This document shows, in pieces, positions 11,885 through 23,864 of a stretch of 64,000 nucleotides of DNA. Within the stretch, counting starts at the first letter, position 1. Each line of letters opens with the position of its first letter. The stretch is from Melanocharis versteri (Eukaryota; Chordata; Aves; Passeriformes; Melanocharitidae). Position numbers and translations under genes: made by a program. The notes beneath the pieces are model-generated. The model searched no databases. It was given only the letters and a program-made list of their open reading frames with translations, and was not told the origin of the DNA. The DNA is taken from the NCBI GenBank assembly GCA_013397845.1, contig VZTG01006071.1:295034-359033 (forward strand), given 5' to 3'.

Positions 11885-12344
11885 CCTGTGGACCCGCTGG
11901 AGTGGGCCCAGAAAGGGGCTGTGAAGATGATCAGGGGGCTGGAGCATCTCTTCTATGGAGACAGGCTGAGAGAGCTGGGGTTGTTCAGCCTGGAGAGGAG
12001 AAGGCTCTGGGGAGACCTTCCAGTACATAGAGGGCTACAAGAAAGCTGGAGAGGGACTTGTCATAAGGGCCTGTAGTGACAGGATAAGGGGGAATGGCTT
12101 CCAGCTGTAAGTGGGTAGGTTTAGATTAGATAAAAGGAAGAAATTCTTTACTTGTGAGGGTGGTGAGGCATTGGAACAGGTTGCTCAGAGAAGCTGTGGA
12201 TGCCCCACCCCTGGAAGTGTTCGAGGCCAGGTTGGATGTGGCTTTGAGCAGCCTGGTGGAAGGTGCACCTGCGCATGGAAAGGGGATTAGAATGAGACAA
12301 TCTCCAAAGTCCCTGCCAACTCCAACCCTCCCATGATTCTATGA
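11885..12344 (+). mobile_element. CR1 LINE 3' end, plus strand
   Basis: This is the last 460 bp or so of a CR1 LINE. It covers the end of ORF2, recognisable from the segment encoding a peptide like DRLRELGLFSLERRRL at about 11960-12005, then the 3' untranslated part with GGCATTGGAACAGGTTGCTC, and ends at 12334-12344 in the CR1 terminus TGATTCTATGA. ORF2 in intact CR1 encodes an endonuclease and reverse transcriptase; only the extreme C-terminus remains and it is broken by stops. The 5' truncation is typical of target-primed reverse transcription. Confidence 0.92.
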
Positions 12345-12660
12345 CCAGCTGCAGCCAAGACACCTACGGTGGGAGCCTCCAGCAAACAGTCTAAGGCCAC
12401 AGGGGAATTGCTTTGCACAACTTTGAAAAGCAGATGCCCAGCCATCTCCCAGTCACACAAGCTCACTAGACAAACAGCGCCAAGAAACAAACCCCACCTT
12501 TTGCTGCCTCTCATCCACGACCTCAACAATTTGACGAAATCCTGGCCAAAACTGAAGTCAGTAGGTGAGCCATGAAATTCAGTGGGACCAGAATGCCACT
12601 AAAGAATATGCAGATTTGAGTCCTGCACACTGCTAAAATATCACTGCGTCTGAATAACCT
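12345..12660. other. Spacer between two CR1 copies
   Basis: About 316 bp of unassigned sequence separates one CR1 terminus from the start of the next. I do not recognise it as CR1 or any other family. Confidence 0.5.
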
Positions 12661-13368
12661 CATGCACAGGCTGGGGGTGACCTGCTTAGTAAGCAGATCT
12701 GTGGAGAAAGACCTGGAGTCGTGGTGGACAAGTTGTCCATGAGCCAGCAGAGTGCCCTTCTCATCAAGAAGGATAATGGTATCCTGGGGTGCATTAGGAA
12801 GGGCATTCCCAGCAGGTCAAGAGAGGTGATCCTGCCCCTCTACTCAGCTCTGGTGCGGCCACATGTGGAGTGCTGTGCCCAGTTCTGGGCTCCTCAGTAC
12901 AGGAGAGACATGGAGCTCCTGGAGCAGCTCCAGCAGAGGGCAACAAAGGTGATCAAGGGACTGTCCTCTTATGAGGACAGGCTGAGGGAACTGGGCCTGT
13001 TAATCCTCAAGAAGAGACAACTGAGAAAGGGCCTCATCAATGTCTATAATTATCTGAAGGGAGGGTGTCAGTGGAATGGAGCCAGGCCCTTCTCAGTGGT
13101 GCCCAGTAATACGACAAGAGGCAATGGGCAGAGACATGCATAGGGAGTTCCAGAAGTTCCACCTGAACACGAGGAAGGACTTCTCTACCTTGCTGGTGAC
13201 TGTGCACTGGAACAGGTTGTCCAGAGAAGTTGTGGAGTCTCCCTCACTGGAGATATTCAAGAACTGTCTGGAGGCAGTCCTGTGCAGCGTGCTCAAGGAT
13301 GATCCTGCTCGAGCAGCGAGGTTGAACCAGGTCCCTTCCAACTTTACCCATTCTGTGATTCTGTGACA
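12661..13368 (+). mobile_element. CR1 LINE 3' end with ORF2 C-terminus, plus strand
   Basis: This is about 700 bp of CR1 in the same orientation as its neighbour. It begins at a CAGGCTGGGGG block, passes through the ORF2 C-terminal region and 3' UTR, and ends with CATTCTGTGATTCTGTGA, a diverged form of the repeated CR1 octamer. Its sequence differs clearly from the copy just upstream, so the two are separate insertions of different CR1 variants and not a tandem duplication. Retention of both a 140-codon open frame and the 3' terminus suggests moderate age. Confidence 0.93.
12721..13143 (+). pseudogene. CR1 ORF2 C-terminal fragment
   Basis: A 140-codon frame encodes the C-terminal end of the CR1 ORF2 polyprotein, downstream of the reverse-transcriptase catalytic core. 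Recognisable pieces are a YSALVRPHVECCAQFW-like segment (about residues 41-56), a QQRATKVIKGL segment and a DRLRELGLLILKKRQL segment. None of the catalytic motifs of the endonuclease or polymerase is included, so it cannot encode an active enzyme. The frame is open upstream of the nominal start in CR1 terms, so the apparent start codon has no meaning. Confidence 0.88.
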
Positions 13369-14738
13369 ATGCCATTCCGCGATTGTCTGCTCAGAGAGTA
13401 TTGTCATTTGCACAGTTCGCTAATGCCCACAGCCACTGTCAGCACCCCTTCCTTCCCATTATTTCTTGCTATGTTACTTTATTCCTGTAACGCTGCTGCA
13501 TACTGAAATCTCCCTAATCCGTTTCAGGCGGGCGATGGGTACCGACACCCTCTCTCATTGCTAGGTTGTGCTAGTTCCTGAGGATTACAAATGAGGGCCA
13601 TCTGTAGTCCCTACTATTTGTGGAGATGAAAAGGAGCTTAACTTAATGTATTTTGGCAGAGTAATAGGGAAACATCAATCACGGGGTGACATGTTAGTTC
13701 GTATGCACCAATAGGCTCATGTTTGTAGCTCGACGCATTAAGTGGATCTGTTTCTTTAAAGATGAGTCCATCACTTGCAGACAGACGTTTGGAGCTCTAG
13801 CATACAGGACACTTTTAAGAGATACTTGATAAAGAGCTTGAAAATGTGAGTAGTGACACGAAGCTAAACTCTGTCTCATTTTCTTCAGATTCCCTATTAG
13901 TATGAGCCTCATAAAGTTGAAATTGGGGTCACTTGGACAGTTATTTTAGCTAAAACAGATGGAGTTGTGGTGGCTGCTCCTAAAGAAGCAACTTCTACCA
14001 TAAGTTACCACACACTATCTCTGGGATAAATATATTTTCCTGTACTACATCATTTGGGACTGTGTGGTAATTACTGGACCAATGCTGATTTTTTAATGGC
14101 AGCCATGCTAGCAATTTCCTTTAAAAAAAATCTTTTCTGAGATAGTTCACAGCAGTGAAGAAAAAAAAGCATTTTCCTAGCAAATGCCAAAATCAAACAG
14201 TTTCTTAATTTATTACAGGAGAAAAATTGAGAATCCTCTGAATTACTATTTTCCCCATGTAACAAAATATTCTGCATGAAGAGGGATTATTAGACCCCCT
14301 GAACTTCCCTCGCAAGTAGAGCACAGCTGTGCGAACAATTCACAATGTATTATTTATTGGATGAAGTTCAGTACTTTTTTGACTAGTGAACTCTTAAGGA
14401 GCAGTTCAGGACTTTCTTGTAATTGATCCTTATGCAAAAATTTTCACTAATTTCTTCAGGAATGCCATCTTCAAATGGTTCATGAAAAATGTATTCCCAT
14501 GCCTTGAATTCCAAATTCATTTTGCATCAGGTCAGCAGCACAACTCAGGTGGGGTGATTACTGTCCTTTGAGCTGACAACACGTAAAACGACAGATTAAT
14601 TCCCATTTTCTGCTATTGGATGTGCAATTTCTAAAGCAGCAAAGTACTCAACATATGTAGGAACTGATTAGTTGAGGAGCAGAGTTGCTACTTGTTATCA
14701 CTGCTTTTATTCACGTTTACTAGCCTACAGAGCAACCA
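13369..14738. other. Single-copy noncoding stretch
   Basis: AT-rich sequence without a recognised repeat or exon. The interval around 14040-14400 contains several homeodomain-type (TAATTA) and SOX-type (ACAAT) words. That is not unusual for such composition and I make no claim from it. Confidence 0.5.
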
Positions 14739-14815
14739 GGCCTGGGGCCCCTATCCAGCAGATGCAGAAAGGAGGCGGAGGAAGTCCATTTCCCAAAGAG
14801 CTTATGGCTGCAACC
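14739..14815 (+). repeat. Possible decayed amniote MIR-type repeat fragment
   Basis: The words GGGGCCCCTATCCAGCAGAT and CCCAAAGAGCTTATGGC resemble a pair of blocks seen together in old amniote interspersed repeats. The match is from memory, short and diverged. It is followed to about 15020 by purine-rich sequence that I cannot assign. Confidence 0.3.
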
Positions 14816-14840
14816 AGGACCACAGGTGAGGAGGTGAGGA

Positions 14841-17749
14841 AGGAATGATAGCAGGAAACATCATGTTAAGCTATTATGATTTTGAAAGGTGGTAACATAA
14901 GAGGAGGATAAGTTACAAAGGGAGAAAAATGGAAAGAAGAAAGGATGTAGCAGAGGCAGCGGCACAGGGTAAGAGGACCAGATGTGGAGTGAAGCTTAGG
15001 TAAAGAGGTCACGATGAAAAGGAATGGATGATTTCTCTTCCCACCTAAGCATCAGCCTTTACTTGCCAAAATCAAGCATACAATAGGAGCTGCCTCTTTA
15101 AAAGTCGTTTTCATCTGGAGATCAGGAAAGGGAAAACCCATCAGCTCTCAGTGCTGCCAGAAACAGCCCAGGCAGGTGCTGCGGGAAGTGCCCCACAGCT
15201 TTGCTAATGGATCTCAGGCATGATTCAAAAAGCCTCGGCCTTCATTACTCTTGCAGTTCCTTGAGCAAAGCATGCTATTTGTACTGAATAGTGCCAAGTC
15301 TTGCAATGAGAAAAAGATGTAGATTAGCCCGGAGAATTCAAGCTCACTTTGGTTTAAAGCAGAAAAGAAAGGAGCCACATTTGTGATTGAAACTCAGTCA
15401 GCTCTTGATCACCTGGGAACAGCGCATCCAGATTGGAGATTAGCTGTGCCCTGATGAAATATTCCCAGCCACCTCCCCACCCCCTTCCCCCTTGATGTTC
15501 ATTCCTCATCATAACTTCATTTTTCAGAGGTAAATATACTAAATATGTTCTTACAGTCCAATTTACATATGTTCTGTATTAGTCTATTGAGAATAACATC
15601 AAGAGTTGACTGGACATGGAAAAAATGCAGACGACTTCAGTGGACGGTACCAGCGACTTTTTTCCTCAGTGCACATGGAGGTGAAGGCTAGAAATAAACC
15701 ACAACTGATTTTGATTAGCTGGCTGAAAAGCAGCGCGAGCACTTATTAGCCTTCCACATGCCCAAATGTCAGCTAAGAAATCACTTCTCACTGAGGCAGG
15801 CTCACAACACCGTGACTTCTGGGCCCACCATAGGAGGATGCACTTACAGTTCATTTCTTTGTGGTTTTCTTCCATAAGTCCTTTTGCAATGGGCGTGTAG
15901 TACAAAGCAGGCAACTGCTAACCTGCATCTGGTAAACCCCAGGGAGGTGTTGCTGATGGTCTTTGAAGCTACCACAGGCAAATAATCACGGCGAGGAACC
16001 TCGCCAGCTGGGTGAGCGGCAATGGTAGCAGTAATCACGTTGCTCTCCCCAGGATGCTGAGTCAGGACAAGGGGCACAGCAGGAATCAAAAAGACATAAG
16101 CAGGTCGCTATCCTAACATCTGCACTCGTGTGGAGGCCTGGTAAGGTCTAAGGGTGAGTGGTGTGGGGTGGTCTGCTGAGGGCCAGCCTAGCAGTCAGCA
16201 TAGGACAGCTAGCCAAAACAAGGAATCTGTGAATAGGAATTGGAAAAGGAGGTACATCTTTAACTGAAGGCCTGTTTTCAAGGCAAACTCAAACTGTTTT
16301 AAATCAGTTGAATCACTCACTGGTAAGACACCAGATATGTCACAAGAATATATTTTCAGGTGCAGTGATGTCAGACCAATCAGAAATGTATCAAAAATGT
16401 TAAACCTGATAATAGGAAGAAGCTGCTGTAGGTCCTAGCAACATAGGTAAACGATAAAATTGTAGCAGTAGAATGTGTCTTTTAATGGTCCATCAAAACA
16501 CCAGCGTTCCTGGCTTTTAAAAAATAATGAGTTATTGGTTTTGGAGGAGGTCTGGAAACACTCTCTGAGTTGGGCTGAGATATAATAATGGAGTTACTGC
16601 TGCATGCTTGTGCTGTCGTGGGACTGAAATGTCAGGGATTGTGTCTGCTCCTTCTGCTCCTCTGTTGGGTTCCCTACACTGCACTGGACATCCTTGGAGA
16701 CAGCGTGTCCACTGTGGTGAAAAGCTGCTGGTTATAAAAGAACATCATCTGGCTGCTGCAAAAAACCATGTACAATATACTTTCCAATTACTTTATAAAT
16801 TTTTTTTTTAAAAGTGTCCCTGTTCTGTCCTTCCACCGGTCTTGCAAGGCTATCCTTCATTAGCATTGCAGGAATGAATAATAAGAGTAATATGATTTGG
16901 CTTTGTGCGTAATGCTGTGAAACTCACTTTCTGCTGGCCACTTCCTCTGGCCCATCCTTGTGTGCTCAGCTCTCCAGCCAGGGCTGGGAAGGGTACCATG
17001 CTTTAACCCATGGGCTGGCAGCTGAGATTCCCACTCTCCTGCTTTCCCTCTTTGACTGAGAGCAACTTTTCAGTGTTGGGCTGCCACCCCCACCGTGTTG
17101 CCAGATCTTGTACTCGCCTTGGGAGCTGCTTCATAAAGTGAAAATGTCTGCTGCCTTTTACAGACCATTAGTTCTTATCAGTTCTGCAAAAAACAAAACC
17201 AGAAAATGGAATAAGATTTACAGATGCTGGGATGTTTGCTGTATTTCATTCCAGAACAAGTCTAAGCAACACAACTGGATGACCATGCTTATGCTCCTGT
17301 CTCAAATATTAGTTTTAATCCCTTCTGCTGTGTTTTGAATTGACATGATTTACCTGACATGTGCCACAAGCTAAGGTCAGTTACCGGCAGTTCACCAGAT
17401 CTGTCTGGATCACTTTCCTCCTGAAATCAAAACTCTAAAATACTTTCAGCTTAGTGAAACAAATTTGGTGCCTGGTCCATCAACAATTTTTTTTAGACAA
17501 GTTGTCATAAGTGAAATAAGACTTTGTAAATGAGAGACCAGAAATGAGAAAGGAAGGAGAATGGCAAAAAGAGAGGAGACCTTTCAGGAAACAAGAAGAT
17601 ATATTTAACTCAAAGGGAAATTTTTGCACAAGGACAAATGGATGGGTCATGAAATCTGGAAACAGGAAGAAAGAAAATCAGAATAGCAGAGAGATGAGGT
17701 TCTGAATACTTTTAGTGCAGGAGTAACAGAAGCAATCAACCTATCTTTT
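14841..17749. other. Single-copy noncoding stretch with purine-rich segments
   Basis: Purine-rich segments occur at about 14840-15020 and 17510-17700. No exon, RNA gene or repeat family is recognised. Open frames stay at or below 82 codons. Confidence 0.5.
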
Positions 17750-17812
17750 TGGGGGTTTTTTTTGTTTGTTTTTTTCGGGGTTTTTTATTTTCTTTAGGGG
17801 GGAGTTGTTTTT
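17750..17812. repeat. T/G low-complexity tract with G-runs
   Basis: T-rich sequence is broken by G-runs of 5 (17751-17755), 4 (17777-17780) and 6 (17797-17802). It may be the reverse complement of an A-rich retroposon tail, but no parent element is seen next to it. Confidence 0.7.
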
Positions 17813-18689
17813 TAAAAGAGGGAGAAGGGTTTAAGAGACAGTTTATGAAACTCCCTTTCCAGAAGTCTGATGCTTTAAAAATGGTGCTAAGTGGCAAGAA
17901 GGAAATAAGAGGAGAGTCAGAAGTAGGAAGTGGATATTGTTCTCTTAAGTATAAAGAAACAGCTTTGAGGGCTATCCAGTGTTTGAGGCATATTTAATGT
18001 TAATGACTGATTCTGGTATCTTTTAATATATATATTCTTTACCTGTGAGAGATTCTGCAGCCTCCAGAATCTCCTTTCCTTTTGAGCAGTAAATTATGTG
18101 TTCCCAGAACAGTCTGTGTTAACAATCCGTGTTTAAAATGAGGGAGATCCAGCAGTCGCCTTCACTCTGGACAAAAACCTACTGACACAGGGATGTCTTA
18201 TTTCTAATCATAGATCACTACAGTATCACTTGCAGATATGGGAATCCAAGAATGCATAGTGCATACAATCCAACTTTGTATCAAAATGGAAAGTTTCATG
18301 GGATATGCTTATTGCTGTAACTTTGAGTGGATCTCATATACTTCAAAGAGGCAGAACCTCCTTATTCTCTTTGCTGTTTTTTATTTCCTTTTTCCTACCC
18401 ATGACAGTGGCAAAAACTTCTTTTTTCTCTGATACAATTATGTGTATTATTTGGTTTACAGCTTTCAAAATATACCATCTGATTACACAAAGTTGTCATC
18501 TGTAATGCGTTTCTTCATTCTCATCCTTGTCTTCTTACTATGCATCCCCTTCCTTGACAGCAAAAGTTGTGCTTAAGAATCCAGGGGAATAAGTGTCTCT
18601 AGATGGGAGGCTATTGAAATTACTTTAAATTTATTTCTCATCATTTTTTTCTTAAGGGAAAAAAGGAGACAGCTTCCCCAATCACTGGG
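17813..18689. other. Single-copy noncoding stretch
   Basis: No gene or repeat is recognised. Frames up to 66 codons (18238-18505) are AT-driven. Confidence 0.5.
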
Positions 18690-19140
18690 AAAAATCAGAC
18701 TTGTCAGTTTAGCTTCACTGAAGGGAAAAGACTCTGAAATTCCTTTAAGGAATCAAATAGGGAACACTTGGAAAAGCAGAGCTTGATTAAAGACAGCTAA
18801 CATCAATTCAGGGAAAGGAGATCATGCCTAACTAATTTGTTGGAATTCTTTGAGGAAATTACTGCCCTGGTAAGGAAGGGGAAAGGATATTATAGACTCC
18901 GTTTTTCAGAAAGCATTTGACAACATTCTCCACTGTTGGTTAAAATGTCTAAGGTCTGAAGTCATGGAATAGAAGGACAATGAGCATATTGGACTGAAAA
19001 CTGGCAAAAGAGAAGGAAAGAAAGGGTAACTATGAATGGGAGCCTTTCATTTTAAAGAGGGGGATGTAAGAAGGATCAGAGAAGAAACCACATTTGGAGC
19101 TTGAAAACAAGACTCCCTAAGGTTAATGAAGACACTCCTG
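18690..19140 (+). mobile_element. Ancient CR1/L3-type LINE reverse-transcriptase fossil
   Basis: Several scattered blocks match the order of the reverse-transcriptase region of old CR1/L3-clade LINEs. They are a CTTGTCAGTTTAGCTTCACT block (finger domain), CATGCCTAACTAATTTGTTG followed by GAATTCTTTGAGGAA at about 18825-18860, then TTTTTCAGAAAGCATTTGAC at about 18900-18921, which encodes an FQKAFD motif equivalent to the FSKAFD motif of CR1. Downstream similarity fades by about 19140. The reading frame is broken many times. This is far more diverged than the other CR1 copies here and probably predates birds. No 3' end is visible. Confidence 0.65.
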
Positions 19141-22100
19141 AAGCTTGGGAAATACAATTAATAATGAGGAACCATGCAGACAGATTGAGAAAGGAATGGT
19201 TTGTTTTACCACAGTATCTTGGAGAGCAGGTAGAAAGAGGAAGACTTTCCTGACTGCTTTGCTAAAATGAATCTCACAAATCTTGAGTGGTAATATTTGT
19301 TAAATTCCACAAACACAGAAAAAGACACAGAATTGCACACTGCAGATACTAAAGACAACCTACCTTTCCCTTCTTCGTGTTAATGATTGCTCTCAGGCAC
19401 TTAAATCTCGTGTTTTTAAGAATGATCTTACCATGAGCAATTGCATGCAAATATTATTTTTTAGGGTCGTCTGGTAAGGTAAAGATTTCACTTCAGGTTC
19501 ATCTTATCTCATTAAATAGCACAGAAAAAATGGTTCTGCTTTTGAGTCTTTCATCTGGGAAAAAAACAACTGCTGCTACTTAATACTAAGGGCTTCTAGG
19601 TTATTATGGGCAGGAGCACTTCACTCTCCTGATTACACTGTGCTTGGACAGGAAGCAATAGCTGAAGTGTTGTGATTACAAAACTGCTTCTGATGGCTTT
19701 AATGTACATGGGAGAACGTACCTTCCTCTATCAGTGAAAGCTTTAAGTTAGGAAGTTTTTGTCATACACAGAGAATTTATTTCATTAATAGAACCCTATA
19801 AGCTTCCATTTTTCTACAGAAATTGATTTAGTGTGTGCCCTTGGAAGCAGCATTGTTTTTCTCTGTTTCCTCTCTTTCGAAGTACAAAAGGCACTAGTGA
19901 ATTTTGCTTTGTTTGGTTTGGTTTTTTACATGCTTAACTGACCAGAAGGAAACAGGATATGCAGCAGTGGAACTCCAGCTGTACCAGGAAAGTACATAAA
20001 TTCGTCAGCATGTCTTACGGTTTGTCTTCTTCAGTAGATCTTTTTCCTCGTCTGCATCTGTCTGGGGATATTTATATATGTGTAGGATGGAATTTGTCAC
20101 CAAAAGAAGTATTTCCTTGCTTTCCCCCTCCCTCTCTGGCTCCATTTCTCACTTATTTGAAGCACTGAACACCCCTGACTCCCAGTTTTCACTCTAGTGG
20201 CTGGGTGACAATTTTTAGTACATTAGTATTTTCTGTGTTTACTCATTTTCAGAAATAGTCCTTTCCTTCTTCCCTCTGATTTGAAGCATAATTAACTTGC
20301 ACAAGCTCCAAGATGACCCTTTTGTCATGAAAACAGTTTTCATTGTCACTCAGATCAGAAACAGCAGAAGTCAGAGATGTGACCCTTTTTGACACCAAAA
20401 TACAGCTTTTTTTTTTTCAATATAGTGAATCTCTCAGTGTTGGTTCCCTTGTAAGCCAAAGAAAGTATGACATGTAGGAAGTAAATTGCTACATCCAATT
20501 CAGTAGTATCAGAAAGTAGAAATAGAATACAGATATTTTATTTTAACTCTGGACCTTTTGCTGATAGTACAAAAGGTGGACTAGAAAAATTCTTAACATT
20601 AAGCCAGTAATCTTTGAAACACCATCTTGCCTCGGTCTTTCCTCTTACATTAATTTTCTTCTGATGCTTTTTTGGCAGCCTTTGTAGTATTTCCCCCTAA
20701 TTCAGTACTGCAACTCCAAGCATTTTCTGGGGAGGGGAAAACCTTTTCAACAACAATTGTAATCTACTCTAAGCAGATCTCCCTAAGCTATTTCTTACTA
20801 ATTTCTGCTTTGTCAAAAGGTCTCTTCTCCATGCCCTTGGGCTGATTATTAATAGACATGATAACAAATGTATAATCCTACTCTAATTATTTTTTATTTT
20901 CAGGCAAGGGAAGGGGGGAGAATTGTGTATTTTTGAACGTTAACTGTTGTCCCTCCTCTTATCTGGTTAATTGGACTGTGGCAATGTCTGACTGGATATC
21001 CTGCCCAGAGGTGATTTAAAAATGGCAAATGTCAAGAATATTTTTTTTACTTAATGCAGGAATGTCAGCCTTCTCATATAAATTATGGTGGTTGCTCTTG
21101 TCCCAGTGACATAGGTATTTCTTTAGCATGTGTTCTTGGATAGATACCTACCCAGCTATAAGGACTAGGGCTATGTGATTTCACAACAACAAAGGAAATA
21201 ATCTGCCAGCCTTATCTCTCTGGCCCTGTAAAAGCCCATTGGTAGCTGGCCAGTTTTAAAGATGTCACCATCATGCTTACTTCTTGCACTTAGCTCTGAA
21301 GAGCTCTGCCTGGCATCTTTTCAAAACAAATCTTGGAAAGTGCACAGAGAAAAGCTTTCTTTCTGGAGCCCTCTAAGTCCTCCTAACTACACGGCTGCCT
21401 ATTGCAGCTACAGGGTTCTTGTGCTTTTTTTTTACCCTTTTTCTCCCTCATTTTCAGTATCATTTGTCCTAGCCTAGAAGTGCTCACCTCTGTCCATCCC
21501 AGCTGTGAGAGGCGGCACAGGGAAGAGGCAATTTTGGGACAGGGGCTGGCATGGGGCAAGCAGCTGTTCCCACAGCTCAGGGTGGTCTGCAAGGGTTAGT
21601 GCCTGTGGTGTTGGCAACATGCAAAAGTCAAAGTCCTTGAGCTGAGCAAACTAATAAGCAGTGAACATGGTAAAACAAAATAAGAAAGAAGGAGTAGTGA
21701 TTAAAGAGGTGGCAAGGCCACTTTTGTAATGAGGGTGTCACGAGGCAGGAAAGATTTTTCATTGTGGGAGAGGCCATTTCTTGGCTCTCTGGAGGTCAGA
21801 CAGCAAAAGGATGATCTATTCTTTCAGGGCAGTGGCCTTGGAAGGGGTTCCTGTGTGATGAGGACCCAAGGGCAGTGGGTAAGAGCAAGTACTTTCGTGG
21901 GCCTTTAGGGGTGGCTGTTGCTTGAACCCAGAAACACTTCAGCTCTGCTGACACAGGCATAGGGCAGGATACAGGGCTCTCCAGCTCTGACAGCAGACAG
22001 ACAACTGACATTGAAACAGTAATTGTGGCAGGAGTCTAAAACACAGATTTGATTTCTCCTGTCAGAGGTCATTGCTAAATGATTTGGCAGCTTTTAGTTT

Positions 22101-23864
22101 CATTTCATCAAGAAGTACTTTTTACAATACTCTGGTATTTTTCATGACACTAGAGGCAGTTAGTTGCTGTCAGGGTACCTCTTTTTCAGCAAAGGAGGTC
22201 CCTATCTCTTGTTTCAGGTTTGTATGGTTTCTCTGTTTTGTATCAAATTCAACAAGGAGAAAAATGTTGCAGTGACTTAAAGGAGATCACACAGGTAGAT
22301 TTTACTGGGAGTGGAGAAGGCAGCTGCATTGTGCTTGGTCAAGCAGGACAGTTCTTGGCACTGCCAGAGTACCTCGTGTTATCCCAGCTCTTGTGGATGT
22401 GGTTAATTTATTATTTTGCCTGTATTCAATAAACTTCTGTTAATACCGTCCAAATAAATTCAGAGAGCTTTGAATGCAACGTAATATTAGATAGATACAG
22501 AGCATTCCCTTTTTCATCAGGGAATCTGAGAGCTCTTTGTTATGATTTCAGAGAATTAAGGCTTCACAGTATTTCCAAATTATACCTGGAGGAATTATTT
22601 CCCTTAAGCTGAGTGAGCAGAAAGATGGATGTCCCTTCCTCGTGCTGGGGTTGGGATAATGGACCCAGTGACTTGGCAGCTGGGGCTCCAATAAGAGTCT
22701 CCTTGTTCTCGTGTCCACTGGCTCTCCGGTGGCGACTGGCCCTGGGCACCCTCTGATGGGCCCTGAGAGATGCAGAGTGTACTTGAGAGCACCAGTCAAA
22801 GCTTGGAAAAGGGATCTGGAAAGAAATAGGCGACACTAACAAAATGGTAGGAGCTGCTGTATTTTGTGAGTTGTTTTAAATAAAGAATCCATTTTAATCC
22901 TACTGGCCTCTTGCCTGCTTGCTTCATTCAAAATAAAACACACTCTCCAGAAAATGATTTTACACAGCCCAGCCAACTTTCTGGTAAAGGCTCCAGACAT
23001 CCATAATTCATGAGCAAGGAAGGGTGTGGATATTTTGTGGGAACCAGATCCTCTGTGAACAAGATAATTTTCATTCGCTGATTATGTTGTGTAAACAATG
23101 TGCTTTTAGGACTCAGAGGTACAGAACTGTGTGTCTAGCTAAGTCAAACTGTTGATTCATATGCTGGAAGCAAAATAATTAACCTGAAGCCTCTGAGTTA
23201 ACAACAAATACTAAAAGGAGGAGTATGTTGTCCTTCTAAGTTTACTTCACCAAGTTTTAATTTCTGCTATGTATCTTCTAGCTGCTGAACAATCGAGATG
23301 CTGTTCGGCTAGCAAAGTACTTGCACTTTCCATTATTGTGGATACTATGGCAAGGTTTGAGTGTTTTAAACTATTCAGAATGTTTATAGCTGAGAAATAA
23401 CAGTAACTAAATTGAAATGTCTGACCAATTTATGCTTGACAGAATGGTATTGTGAAAAGGACACTGGATAGCCACTGGTTTTCCTCATGCTCATGGGTTT
23501 TGATTCCATATGCTAAAACCTTGTCCCAAAGATACGAGTGATACATAAAATCCCTATAATCTGTAGAATATGATAGATCTTTTTATTGTATGTAACTGAT
23601 TCTCAAGAGCATAATTAATTGCCAAGCATGGTTGTCAAGTGTGCTACATTTACACCCTCAAAGCTCTACATGTTGGATCCAGAAAAGCACTTTAATATTA
23701 TTTTTTTGCCCTAACTCTGCTAGGCATTTAAATATCAAAACACGCTTCCTAAAGCTTATTTCTCACTCTCACCTAAACATAAAGATGTCAGGATCTGTGA
23801 CCACTGAAACTCTGCCCTTCATGTCTCTCCTGCCACTCTCAGAGGATGCCTCCAACATGCATAA
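19141..23864. other. Single-copy noncoding stretch
   Basis: This is 4.7 kb of mainly AT-rich sequence without a recognised exon or repeat. A poly-T run occurs at about 20407-20419, and a GC-richer interval at 21240-22000 carries only short overlapping frames. An octamer word ATGCAAAT occurs at about 19446, within chance expectation. Confidence 0.5.

Noticed and set aside
11252..12028. 258-codon minus-strand open frame, the longest in the window
   Set aside because: Its N-terminal part is the antisense of a CR1 3' end and the rest is unique sequence without motifs. A chance antisense frame is the simplest reading.
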